From contig CAYVCP010000001.1 of the NCBI GenBank assembly GCA_964450565.1, positions 1 through 57,943 of the forward strand: a stretch of DNA of 57,943 nucleotides, given 5' to 3'. Shown here piece after piece: positions 7,363-15,254 of this stretch. This DNA comes from CAYVCP01 sp964450565. Lineage in GTDB: Bacteria > Patescibacteriota > Minisyncoccia > Minisyncoccales > CG1-02-41-26. The position numbers and the translations under genes were made by a program. Below the pieces are notes generated by a model. That model was not told where the DNA came from. It ran no database searches and saw nothing but the letters and a program-made list of their open reading frames with translations. Position 1 is the first letter of the stretch. Every line of letters starts with the position of its first letter.

Positions 7363-9021
7363 ATGCTAAAGAAAAGAGCACTAATTATTATTGCTTTATT
7401 TTTGTTTCCTTTTTATTTCATTGAGGCTGATTCAAGAGATCAACTGAAAACTTATTTCGTTGACAGGGAATATGATGTAGCAAAAAGAGATACTCTTTCA
7501 TCTCAACTTAAGGTAGTCTCAGAGCATGCTTATTTTTATATAGAATCAGAATGGTATGATGCTTTGGGTGATGACAGAAAGGAAGCGATTGATAGTAAAT
7601 TATTAGAACTTAAAATAGAGTTTGATAATTTAATTTATCCAAAATTAACCTCTTTCTATGGTACAGAATGGATTCCAGGCATTGATAATGATTCTCATAT
7701 CACGGTTCTTTTCCACGAACTAAAGGATGGGGTCGCGGGATACTTTAGGAATGAAGATGAATATCCTTTGCTTCAATCTTCTAGGTCTAACGAAAGAGAG
7801 ATAATCTATTTAAATGCAGAATACCTTTTTAGTCCGTTGATAAAGGGTTATTTAGCCCATGAATTCACACATCTTCTTAATTTCAATCAGAAAGAACGAC
7901 TTAAAGGGGTAATGGAAGAAGTTTGGCTAAATGAAGCAAGGGCAGAATTTGCTATTGATTTCTTGGGTTATAATGATAACTACGAACAAAGTAACCTACA
8001 ACAAAGGGTAAGAGATTTTCTTTCGTTACCCGCTGATCCTTTAATAGATTGGCAAAACCAAAAGGAGGACTATGGTTCTATTAATCTTTTCATGCAATAT
8101 TTAAGAGACCATTATACCACTGGAGTTATAGCTGATTCTATGAAATCATCAAAGACGGGTATAGCTTCTATAAATGAATCTTTAGAAAAATGGGGTGTTA
8201 AAAAAGATTTTTCTGATATATTTTCCGAATGGATTGTATCGAACCTTATAAATGATTGTCAGGGTACTTCAACATACTGTTATAAAAATGACAACTTAAA
8301 AACAATGAAGATTATTCCCTCATTAATATTCTTGCCGTCATTATATCAAACGAATGTTTCCTTGGAGTATTCTATTCAACCTTGGTCTGGTAATTGGTAC
8401 AGAATCGTAGGAGGAGATGGAGACCTTTTGATTGATTTTCAAGGAAAAGACAATGCTGATTATGGCATGGCTTTTGTGGCTTGTGATAATGATAATAAGT
8501 GTGATGTCGGTTTTGTGGATTTAATTAACAATAAAGGAGAAATTGCTTTTATCGGCTTTGGATTGAATTATAAGTCGCTTACTTTAATTCCTTACGTTAC
8601 TTCTGGCAAAGCAGATCAAAGTTATTCTTTTTCTTTAGATATTTCTTTAGAAAACAAAGAGAAAGAACAGATATTTATTCAAGAACTACAGGCACAAATC
8701 ACATTATTACAAAAACAAATTCAAGAAATTAAAAATAAAATTTCTTTAATTCTAAGTAACAAAATAGAATGTGGTAATTTTATAGAAAATCTTTATTATG
8801 GAAAAAGTAACCAACAAGTTAGTTGTTTACAAAAACTTTTAATAGCAGAAGAAGTATATCCAGAAGGTTTAATAACAGGATATTTTGGATTTCTGACAAG
8901 AAAAGCAGTTATATCATTTCAAGAAAAATATATGAATGAGATTTTACTACCCCTTAACTTAAGCAAGGGAACTGGCTACGTGGGAAGATTAACTAGAGAT
9001 AAATTAAACATTATAAAATAA
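7363..9021 (+). CDS. Secreted zinc metallopeptidase with C-terminal peptidoglycan-binding domain
   Basis: 552 residues. The signal peptide is at 1-22 (MLKKRALIIIALFLFPFYFI). The catalytic domain has the zinc motif HEFTH (about residues 166-170, in LAHEFTHLLNF), with a downstream Glu in VWLNEARAEF as likely third ligand, like M30/hyicolysin or other gluzincin peptidases. A beta-rich region follows, then a coiled coil (about 430-465), then a wall-binding module (470-552; QQVSCLQKLL, GYFGFLTRKAVISFQEKYMN, GTGYVGRLTRDKLN). That module closely parallels the one at the N-terminus of the surface protein. TAAAAT ends 7 nt before the ATG, but no clear -35 is seen. Substrate unknown; surface-protein processing is a guess. 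Confidence 0.8.
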   Translation: MLKKRALIIIALFLFPFYFIEADSRDQLKTYFVDREYDVAKRDTLSSQLKVVSEHAYFYIESEWYDALGDDRKEAIDSKLLELKIEFDNLIYPKLTSFYGTEWIPGIDNDSHITVLFHELKDGVAGYFRNEDEYPLLQSSRSNEREIIYLNAEYLFSPLIKGYLAHEFTHLLNFNQKERLKGVMEEVWLNEARAEFAIDFLGYNDNYEQSNLQQRVRDFLSLPADPLIDWQNQKEDYGSINLFMQYLRDHYTTGVIADSMKSSKTGIASINESLEKWGVKKDFSDIFSEWIVSNLINDCQGTSTYCYKNDNLKTMKIIPSLIFLPSLYQTNVSLEYSIQPWSGNWYRIVGGDGDLLIDFQGKDNADYGMAFVACDNDNKCDVGFVDLINNKGEIAFIGFGLNYKSLTLIPYVTSGKADQSYSFSLDISLENKEKEQIFIQELQAQITLLQKQIQEIKNKISLILSNKIECGNFIENLYYGKSNQQVSCLQKLLIAEEVYPEGLITGYFGFLTRKAVISFQEKYMNEILLPLNLSKGTGYVGRLTRDKLNIIK

Positions 9022-9022
9022 A

Positions 9023-9062
9023 GAGACTATAGATAAGCTAAACTAACACTATCTATAGTCTC
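9023..9062. terminator. Perfect 13-bp inverted repeat between converging genes
   Basis: GAGACTATAGATA (9023-9035) matches TATCTATAGTCTC (9050-9062) exactly, with a 14-nt loop. It starts directly after the metallopeptidase stop codon. On the minus strand it is followed by TTTATTTTATAAT, so it may end transcription from the opposing aminotransferase gene. There is no T tract on the plus side. Confidence 0.5.
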
Positions 9063-9132
9063 AAAGGCTGACTGACTATTATCTATTATCACCTCCTTAC
9101 TCTTACTTTCTAGTAGGGGTCAATCAATTTGA

Positions 9133-10254
9133 TTATATCTCATTTTTTTTATTTTGTACAACTTTTTTTATGGATAAGGTAATTTTATCAATATCTTGTT
9201 TTCTGTAAAAAGATTGTAAGGGAAAATTAATAATTCTTTTTGAAACCTCAATGGTATTTGGATAAAATGTGAGCCCTTCTTTAATTTTAGGATTTACTAT
9301 AATGGGGTTGTGCCATATTCTGGTTGGGAAAATTCTTTTCTTTTTTATACTATAAACAAAAGAATCTCTATTTTTATTTTTCATATAAAGGCAACTTAAA
9401 AAATTAAAACTATTGTTGTTCTGTGGTTGTGTGACAAACCCTATCTTTTTTAATTCGTTCTGGAAATAGATAGAAACATCTCTTCTTTTTTCTATTGTTG
9501 CATTAAGGTTTTTGAAATAAAAAGCAAAAATATTATAGGAAACTCTATTGATAGCAGAAAGAGTTATTGTCTTTTCTTTCCTGATGTTTTGTTTTGCCTG
9601 TTTAGCAAAAAATGTTTTAAAAATAAAAGAAAATAAAGAAAAACAGTTTAGGAAAGACAATAAATCTCTTTTAGAAAAACTTGTTTTTTTTAAACTAATT
9701 GTTTTTTCTTTTGATAGGATAGCTATACCACCTCTTAATGTGGGGAATAACTTATAAGTGCTGAAAAAAGCAGCGTCAGAAAAATTACCAAGATATCTTT
9801 CCTTATATCTGCCCCCTAAAGCATGGGAGCAGTCTTCAATTATTTTTAGATTATGCTTTTTTGCTATTTTTGTTATTTTCTCTATATCACAAGCCAAGCC
9901 ATAGGTATGAGACATTACGATAGCTTTCGTTTTATTTGTTATTTTCTGTTCTATGGCACCTGCTTTTATATTAAAAGTTTCTTTATCTACATCAATAAAG
10001 ATTGGTTTTATCTGATATCTCTGAAAAATAGGAATAAATATATCACAGGTAAAAGCAGGAAATATTATCTCAGAGCCTTGCAACGATAGCTCTTCAATAA
10101 TTAACCGAAAAGCTGTTCTCCCCATATCAGTAAAAGTAATGCTTTTTTGGGGAAACATTTTTACCAATCCTTTTATTTCTTTTTTTGGCTTAAAAAAGCA
10201 AGGCAAAAGAAGAAATAGTTCTCTTATTCTTATTTGAGGGTGGACAAAATACAT
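9133..10254 (-). CDS. DegT/DnrJ/EryC1-family PLP-dependent aminotransferase-like protein
   Basis: 373 residues with the sugar-aminotransferase fold. The PLP-binding aspartate lies in IIEDCSHALG. The Schiff-base lysine lies in FFSTYKLFPTLRGG, matching the family SF-x3-K-x4-GxGG pattern with Thr-Tyr in place of the usual residues. The N-terminus is longer than usual by about 25 residues. These enzymes put an amino group on a keto sugar bound to a nucleotide. The start overlaps the end of the upstream glycosyltransferase gene by 25 nt, so the two minus-strand genes are one operon set apart from the plus-strand island. Substrate unknown. Confidence 0.78.
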   Translation of the reverse strand: MYFVHPQIRIRELFLLLPCFFKPKKEIKGLVKMFPQKSITFTDMGRTAFRLIIEELSLQGSEIIFPAFTCDIFIPIFQRYQIKPIFIDVDKETFNIKAGAIEQKITNKTKAIVMSHTYGLACDIEKITKIAKKHNLKIIEDCSHALGGRYKERYLGNFSDAAFFSTYKLFPTLRGGIAILSKEKTISLKKTSFSKRDLLSFLNCFSLFSFIFKTFFAKQAKQNIRKEKTITLSAINRVSYNIFAFYFKNLNATIEKRRDVSIYFQNELKKIGFVTQPQNNNSFNFLSCLYMKNKNRDSFVYSIKKKRIFPTRIWHNPIIVNPKIKEGLTFYPNTIEVSKRIINFPLQSFYRKQDIDKITLSIKKVVQNKKNEI

Positions 10255-11294
10255 TGTTTTGTTTGTTTAATTGTTTGTTCTAAGGTAAAGTTCCATGATC
10301 TTTGTTCTGCATTTTTACCGAGCCTATCCCTTAAACCCTGATTTTCTATAAGTAGCTCAATACTTCTTTTTATTTCTTTTATATTTTTTGGTTCTATTAG
10401 AATACCCTCTTTATGTTGTCTAATAATTTCAGGAATAGCTCCTACTCTAGTTGCTATTATGGGGAGGCTCGCTCTCATGGCTTCTAAAATAACAAAAGGA
10501 AACCCTTCTTTCAAAGAAGGAAGACAAAAAATATCAAAAGCTTTTAGGTATTGATGAGCTTCTTTCATTCTTCCCTTGAAAACTATATTTTTCGTTTTAA
10601 TTAATTTTTCCAATCTTTTTCTTTCTCTTCCATCGCCAATAATAACTAAATTGATATTTAAATCATTTATAGCTCTAATTAAGTATTTTAACCCCTTTGT
10701 TTTATAAAGATTAGCTATAACACCAACCGTAAAACCTTGAATGTTCAGTCTTTCTCTTGCTTCCTTTTTATTTAAAAAAGAAATATCTGCTATTCCGTTT
10801 GGTATTTTAATAACCTTTTTGCTAGTTATTGTTTCTGCTATTTTTTTATCAGCATTACTCAAAACAATGAATTTGTCCTTATAGCGAGCAGTGAGTCTTT
10901 CTAAAATAAAATAAACTTTACTTTTTAAAAATCCTGGTTCCAGAAAAGACCATCCATGTACAGTATAAATAGTTTTGATATTTTTTGAAGCTATACTTCC
11001 CAATATTCCTGCTGTTGTTGAATTAAGGTGTAAAATATCGGGCTTTTCTTTTTTGAGTAATTTCTTTATTTCTTTAATACCCAAAAGAGCTTCTAGAGGA
11101 TTTGGTAATCTTTTTAAATATTTTAATTCTATATTTCTTATGTTTGCTTTGTTAAGTTCCTTGAATAATTCTTTATCTCCTTCTCCTGCTACAACTAAAA
11201 TATCAAAATCTGTTAGATTTCTTGCTAATTCAAAAACATATTTTTGAGCTCCCCCAAACTCTGACTTTGTAATTAAAAACAGTATTTTAGGCAT
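10230..11294 (-). CDS. Glycosyltransferase family 4 (GT-B)
   Basis: 354 residues. The N-terminus KSEFGGAQKYVFELARNL is the typical GG-x-acceptor loop of GT4 enzymes. The C-terminal donor half has GRMKEAHQYLKAFDIFCLPS and KEGFPFVILEAMRASLPIIA, the EX7E-type motif. It transfers a sugar from a nucleotide donor in the cytoplasm during surface-glycan assembly. A TATAAT (plus-strand ATTATA, 11301-11306) lies 6 nt before the ATG, again a leaderless arrangement. It is first in a two-gene operon with the aminotransferase. Confidence 0.88.
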   Translation of the reverse strand: MPKILFLITKSEFGGAQKYVFELARNLTDFDILVVAGEGDKELFKELNKANIRNIELKYLKRLPNPLEALLGIKEIKKLLKKEKPDILHLNSTTAGILGSIASKNIKTIYTVHGWSFLEPGFLKSKVYFILERLTARYKDKFIVLSNADKKIAETITSKKVIKIPNGIADISFLNKKEARERLNIQGFTVGVIANLYKTKGLKYLIRAINDLNINLVIIGDGRERKRLEKLIKTKNIVFKGRMKEAHQYLKAFDIFCLPSLKEGFPFVILEAMRASLPIIATRVGAIPEIIRQHKEGILIEPKNIKEIKRSIELLIENQGLRDRLGKNAEQRSWNFTLEQTIKQTKQCILSTLK

Positions 11295-11412
11295 TATTTG
11301 ATTATACTTAAAATTTAAGAAAATTCTACTTGAATATTATTTTTTTACTGATAACATGGAAATTAGTTGTTTTCTTCTTTTTATTATTTCTAACAGTAAA
11401 AGGGGGGTCGTA

Positions 11413-11868
11413 GTGAGTAATACTTTCAGAGAGATCATAGAAGATGCCATGGATTTTCATGCGTGGGAAGATGATGTGTCGTTATTGGCACACAGAAGGA
11501 GGGGTGGTGATATTCTATTATATGACCCGAACATTAAGAAAGGTGACTTTTTCTTGTCATCTTATTTAAAATTTCTTGTCCTTTCTCTTACTAGAGACAC
11601 ACTTTCTTTGCAGATAAAACAAAAAGAAGTTAACAGCGCGGGCGTTTATTCACAGCAATATATTGACCTTCAGAATAAGGTCAATATGATAAAGGATTTA
11701 CTATTGAACGTATTGGAAGAACTTGTTGATGAAAACAATCTTTTTCCAGAAGAATGTAAGGGCAAAGCTTACGCTCTATATTTTACAAGAGCATGGAGGC
11801 TTTGTGCAGAAGAGTTTCTGGGGAAAACAACAAGGGACCTAATGCTTATGAAAGCGAGAGCAATATAA
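11413..11868 (+). CDS. Hypothetical protein, 151 residues
   Basis: I do not recognise this protein. The chosen GTG start (MSNTFREIIEDAMDF) is preceded by AGGGGGG at 11401-11407, five nt away, one of the very few Shine-Dalgarno-like sequences in the window. An ATG at 11356 would add 19 hydrophobic residues. The protein is soluble and mostly helical, with a charged patch HRRRGGD and a C-terminal half rich in Leu and Glu. Base use is more GC-rich than in its neighbours, and it stands alone between a divergent GT gene and a terminator. These features together suggest acquired DNA. Confidence 0.5.
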   Translation: MSNTFREIIEDAMDFHAWEDDVSLLAHRRRGGDILLYDPNIKKGDFFLSSYLKFLVLSLTRDTLSLQIKQKEVNSAGVYSQQYIDLQNKVNMIKDLLLNVLEELVDENNLFPEECKGKAYALYFTRAWRLCAEEFLGKTTRDLMLMKARAI

Positions 11869-11876
11869 ACTAACAC

Positions 11877-11918
11877 AAAGCATGTCTTGATAGTTATAGT
11901 TGCAGGGCATGCTTTTTA
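11877..11918 (+). terminator. Intrinsic terminator after the hypothetical gene
   Basis: AAAGCATG (11877-11884) pairs with CATGCTTT (11908-11915), and the 3' arm runs into TTTTTAATT. The loop is 23 nt. It separates the lone hypothetical gene from the polysaccharide island. Confidence 0.6.
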
Positions 11919-11919
11919 A

Positions 11920-11948
11920 TTGATTTTTACAACATTTTCTTTTAAACT
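11920..11948 (+). promoter_or_regulatory. Promoter of the SDR epimerase gene (leaderless)
   Basis: TTGATT (11920-11925), 17 bp, TAAACT (11943-11948), then ATG at 11956, 8 nt after the -10 end. A closer TATAAT (11948-11953) would put the start site inside the ORF. Confidence 0.5.
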
Positions 11949-11955
11949 ATAATAT

Positions 11956-12861
11956 ATGTCAAAAGTATTAGTAACAGGTGGAGCTGGTTTCATAGGAAGC
12001 CATTTAACAGACCTTTTAATTGAAAAGGGTTATGAAGTTTTTGTTTTAGATAATTTAGCTACAGGTAAAAGAGAAAACGTTAGTCCAGAAGCTCATTTTA
12101 TAGAAGCTGATATTTGTAATAAAAATATAAATAAATATTTTGAGGGAATTGATTATGTCTTTCATTTAGCTGCAAAACCAAGAGTACCAATTTCTGTTAA
12201 AGATCCTGTGTCAACAACAGAAGTTAATATTTTGGGTACTGTAAATGTGTTTACTTTAGCAAAAGAAGCTGGAGTGAAAAGAGTTATTTTTGCTTCTTCT
12301 TCATCTGTTTATGGAGACCAAAAAGAATTTCCTCTAAGAGAAGACATGATTCCTAATCCGAAGAGTCCTTATGCTTTACAAAAATATGTTGGAGAACAGT
12401 TCGCTAAAATATTCTTTGAATTATATGAGTTTCCTATTGTTTGTTTAAGATTCTTTTGCGTCTTTGGACCTAGACTACTTTTTGATTCGGACTATAGTTT
12501 AGTTTTAGGAAAATTTTTAAAGTTAAATAAAGAAGGAAATCCTTTAACTATTTTTGGTAATGGAGAACAGACAAGGGGATTTTGTTACGTAGAAGATATA
12601 GCAAAAGCTTGTGTTTTAGCTATGGAATCTGATAAATTAAATGGCATGGAAATAATAAATACAGGTGGAGAACGAGCTATCTCTGTGAATTTTTTGGCTG
12701 ATTTGATCGGTGGAGAAAAGAAATATTTACCAGAAAGATCTGGTGATGTAATGCATACTAAAGCTGATATTCAAAAAGCAAAAGAACTATTGGGTTGGTC
12801 TCCTAAAATCTCTTTTGAGGAGGGGGTTAAAAAGACCCAGGAATGGTTTTTAAAACAATAA
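11956..12861 (+). CDS. Extended SDR, UDP-glucose 4-epimerase-like NAD-dependent epimerase/dehydratase
   Basis: 301 residues. The Rossmann motif is GGAGFIGSH at residues 8-16. The catalytic Ser-Tyr-Lys is seen as SSSSVYGD (about 115) and the PYALQKYVGE stretch (Tyr and Lys about 140-144). The sugar-binding C-terminal half includes TIFGNGEQTRGFCYVEDIA, the typical R-x-F/Y-x-V-D region. It should act on a UDP-sugar, epimerising or dehydrating C4. It heads the plus-strand polysaccharide operon, 6 nt before the UDP-sugar dehydrogenase gene. Confidence 0.85.
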   Translation: MSKVLVTGGAGFIGSHLTDLLIEKGYEVFVLDNLATGKRENVSPEAHFIEADICNKNINKYFEGIDYVFHLAAKPRVPISVKDPVSTTEVNILGTVNVFTLAKEAGVKRVIFASSSSVYGDQKEFPLREDMIPNPKSPYALQKYVGEQFAKIFFELYEFPIVCLRFFCVFGPRLLFDSDYSLVLGKFLKLNKEGNPLTIFGNGEQTRGFCYVEDIAKACVLAMESDKLNGMEIINTGGERAISVNFLADLIGGEKKYLPERSGDVMHTKADIQKAKELLGWSPKISFEEGVKKTQEWFLKQ

Positions 12862-12867
12862 AAAATT

Positions 12868-13698
12868 ATGGAAAAAAATATAAAAGATTTAAAAGTTTCA
12901 ATTGTGGGAGTTGGTATGGTTGGGGGTGCTTTAGAAAAATATTTTGAGGCAAAAGAAAATGAGGTATTTTTATACGACAAAGGAAGGGATTTGGGTTCAC
13001 CAGAAGAGGTGAATAAAGGAGATATTGTGTTTATTTGCGTTCCTACACCTTTTATAAAAGGACAGGGTTTTGATCTGTCTTTTGTAGAAGAAACTTGTGA
13101 ATATTTAGAAAATGGAAAGGTAGTTGTTATTAAGTCTACTGTTGTTCCTGGAACAACAGAAAAATTACAAGCTAAATATCCTCAGCATAAATTATTGTTT
13201 AATCCAGAATTTTTAACTGAAGTTACGGCAGATCAAGACATGAATTATCCTGACAGGCAAATTGTTGGATATACGAAAGAAAGCAAAAATGTGTCAGGAA
13301 CAGTTATGCTACTTTTACCTATGGCTCCTTATGAGAAAATAATGTCATCCACTGAAGCTGAATTAGTAAAATACTTTGGCAATAATTGGTTTGCAGTAAA
13401 GGTTATTTTTGCTAATCAATTTTTTGATCTTTGTGAGAAGATTGGGGCCGATTATGAAGATGTTATGGAGGCAGCATCTGCAGATAAAAGAATCGGAAGA
13501 AGTCATTTAAAGGTTTTCCATAAAGGGTATAGGGGGTATGGGGGCAAATGTCTGCCAAAAGACATCAGGGCTTTAATTGAATTTGCAGATAAAAATAACA
13601 TAGATATGGAGTTACTAAAAAGAGCAGAAAAGATTAATAATGATTTAATGGAAAAACAAAAAATTGAAGATCCTGAAAAATTCTCAAAAAGAGACTAA
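12868..13698 (+). CDS. Short UDP-glucose/GDP-mannose dehydrogenase family protein
   Basis: 276 residues, versus about 430 for full-length UDP-glucose 6-dehydrogenases. The NAD domain (VSIVGVGMVGGALEKYF; FICVPTPF; KSTVVPGTT) and the central helical domain are present. The catalytic Cys lies in GYGGKCLPKDI (FGGSCFPKD in standard enzymes). The third, UDP-binding domain is missing. The missing part is not encoded after the stop: the next gene starts in the TAATG overlap with another protein. So this is a naturally short form, not a visible frameshift. It probably oxidises a nucleotide sugar to a uronic acid, though activity without the third domain is uncertain. Confidence 0.75.
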   Translation: MEKNIKDLKVSIVGVGMVGGALEKYFEAKENEVFLYDKGRDLGSPEEVNKGDIVFICVPTPFIKGQGFDLSFVEETCEYLENGKVVVIKSTVVPGTTEKLQAKYPQHKLLFNPEFLTEVTADQDMNYPDRQIVGYTKESKNVSGTVMLLLPMAPYEKIMSSTEAELVKYFGNNWFAVKVIFANQFFDLCEKIGADYEDVMEAASADKRIGRSHLKVFHKGYRGYGGKCLPKDIRALIEFADKNNIDMELLKRAEKINNDLMEKQKIEDPEKFSKRD

Positions 13699-14810
13699 TG
13701 AAAGCAAAAATTTTAGCTTTATTTTTTACTTGTAAAAATGGTTTAGAAACATGGAATAAGGTTGGAAGCCTCAAAAGAGAGATAAAGCCTTATGAAGAGT
13801 TATCTAATTATTTTAAAGAAATTTATTTTTTTACCTATGGCAATGAAAAAGATTTAAAGTTTCCTTTACCAGAAAATATAAAGGTTTTTCCTAAAAAAGG
13901 AAACATGCCCTCAATATTATATAGTTTTTTTCTACCTTTCCTATATAGAAAAGAATTAAAAAAAGTAGATATTATAAAAACAAATCAGATGTCAGGATCA
14001 TGGACAGCTCTTTTAGTAAAGCTATTTTTTAAGACAAGAGTTGTTTTGCGGTGTGGTTATGAATGGTTAAATGTAATAGAAAAAGAAAAAAAGCCTTTTT
14101 GGAAAAAGGTTTTTGTTTATTGTGTTAGCAAGGTTGCTTATCATTGTTCGGATAAAATAATTTTTACTTCAAAAAAAGACAAAGAATATGCAAAAAAAGT
14201 TTTTAATATAGAAGAAAAGAAGGTTACAATTATTCCAAACTATATTGACACAGATGTTTTCAAAAATTTAGCTTTGCAAAAACAAGACCGAGTAATTTTT
14301 GTTGGTAGATTAGCAAGAGAAAAGAATCTTTTAAACCTGGCAAAAGCATGTTCAGATTTAAAAATTCAACTTTGCTTAATAGGTCAAGGTGATCAAAAAG
14401 AACAATTAAAGCAAGTTAATCAAGCGATTGATTTTAAGGGTAGTATTCCAAACGATAAATTACCTTTAGAAATTAATAAATCATTAATTTTTTGTTTGCC
14501 TTCTTTCTATGAGGGTTGTCCGAAAGCATTGCTTGAGGCTATGGCTTGTGGTTTAGCTTGTGTGGCAAGTAATGTTGAGGGTATTAAAGAAATTATTAAT
14601 GAAGATAATGGGGTTTTAACGGACACAGACGAGCTAAGTATCAAAGAGGGGATACAAAGGTTGTTAAATAACGAAACTTTAAGAAAAAAGATAGGAGAAA
14701 AGGCACGGGAAACGATTGAGGATAGATTTTCTTTAAACAAAATTATAGAAAAAGAATTAAAACTTTATATTGAATTTTATGAGAAAAAAAGTAACTATTT
14801 ATTGTCTTAA
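13698..14810 (+). CDS. Glycosyltransferase family 4 (GT-B)
   Basis: 370 residues. The donor-binding half carries VIFVGRLAREKNLLNLAKAC (about residues 198-217) and FYEGCPKALLEAMACGLACV (EX7E motif, about 275). The N-terminal half has a hydrophobic patch (VDIIKTNQMSGSWTALLVK) suited to membrane contact near lipid-linked acceptors. The start overlaps the stop of the dehydrogenase gene (TAATG). The C-terminal 30 nt overlap the next methyltransferase gene. Donor and linkage cannot be read from sequence. Confidence 0.88.
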   Translation: MKAKILALFFTCKNGLETWNKVGSLKREIKPYEELSNYFKEIYFFTYGNEKDLKFPLPENIKVFPKKGNMPSILYSFFLPFLYRKELKKVDIIKTNQMSGSWTALLVKLFFKTRVVLRCGYEWLNVIEKEKKPFWKKVFVYCVSKVAYHCSDKIIFTSKKDKEYAKKVFNIEEKKVTIIPNYIDTDVFKNLALQKQDRVIFVGRLAREKNLLNLAKACSDLKIQLCLIGQGDQKEQLKQVNQAIDFKGSIPNDKLPLEINKSLIFCLPSFYEGCPKALLEAMACGLACVASNVEGIKEIINEDNGVLTDTDELSIKEGIQRLLNNETLRKKIGEKARETIEDRFSLNKIIEKELKLYIEFYEKKSNYLLS

Positions 14811-15222
14811 ATTACATAATTTTCTTTATAAACTAATCAGCAAACTATCTTTTGAGAAAGGAATACATCCAAAACATAGAATTATAAATTACCACAAGTT
14901 TTTTTTAGACAATATTAATTCTGAAGATGTCGTTTTAGATATCGGGTGCGGTAATGGATTTTTAACTTTTGANNNNNNNNNNNNNNNNNNNNNNNNNNNN
15001 NNNNNNNNNNNNNNNNNNNNNNNNNNNNNNNNNNNNNNNNNNNNNNNNNNNNNNNNNNNNNNNNNNNNNNNNATGATTAATCGTGATTGGATTACCTTAT
15101 ACAAGAAAGAGCTGGGGGTTGAATGGAGATTAGATAAAACTCATTTTACTGAATATACTTTATTAAGTTTTCAAGAAGAACTGAAATGTGCTGGTTTGAT
15201 GATAAAAGAGTATTCTGTTTAG
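14779..15222 (+). CDS. Class I SAM-dependent methyltransferase interrupted by an assembly gap
   Basis: The N-terminal part has the SAM motif I VVLDIGCGNGFLTF. Then come 100 N, then a tail (from MINRDWITLYKKELG) ending in TEYTLLSFQEELKCAGL, which looks like the C-terminal strands of the same family. The gap length is unknown, so the frame across it is arbitrary. The two sides may belong to one gene (most likely) or to two. The ATG at 14779 is preferred to a TTG 9 nt upstream. It probably methylates a glycan or lipid-linked intermediate. Confidence 0.6.
   Translation: MRKKVTIYCLKLHNFLYKLISKLSFEKGIHPKHRIINYHKFFLDNINSEDVVLDIGCGNGFLTFXXXXXXXXXXXXXXXXXXXXXXXXXXXXXXXXXXMINRDWITLYKKELGVEWRLDKTHFTEYTLLSFQEELKCAGLMIKEYSV
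14973..15072. other. Assembly gap (100 N)
   Basis: A run of exactly 100 undetermined bases, the conventional placeholder for a gap of unknown size. Genes could be missing here. Confidence 0.99.
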
Positions 15223-15254
15223 TTTGGGGAGATTTGGGCAATTGTTAAAACAAT

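Noticed and set aside
9063..9132. AAGGAGGTGATAA on the minus strand as a ribosome binding site
   Set aside because: No start codon and open frame follow; it lies in a 70-nt gap between a stop codon and a hairpin.
11948..11953. TATAAT as the -10 of the gene at 11956
   Set aside because: Only 2 nt before the ATG, which would start transcription inside the coding sequence; the TAAACT with TTGATT at 17 bp fits better.
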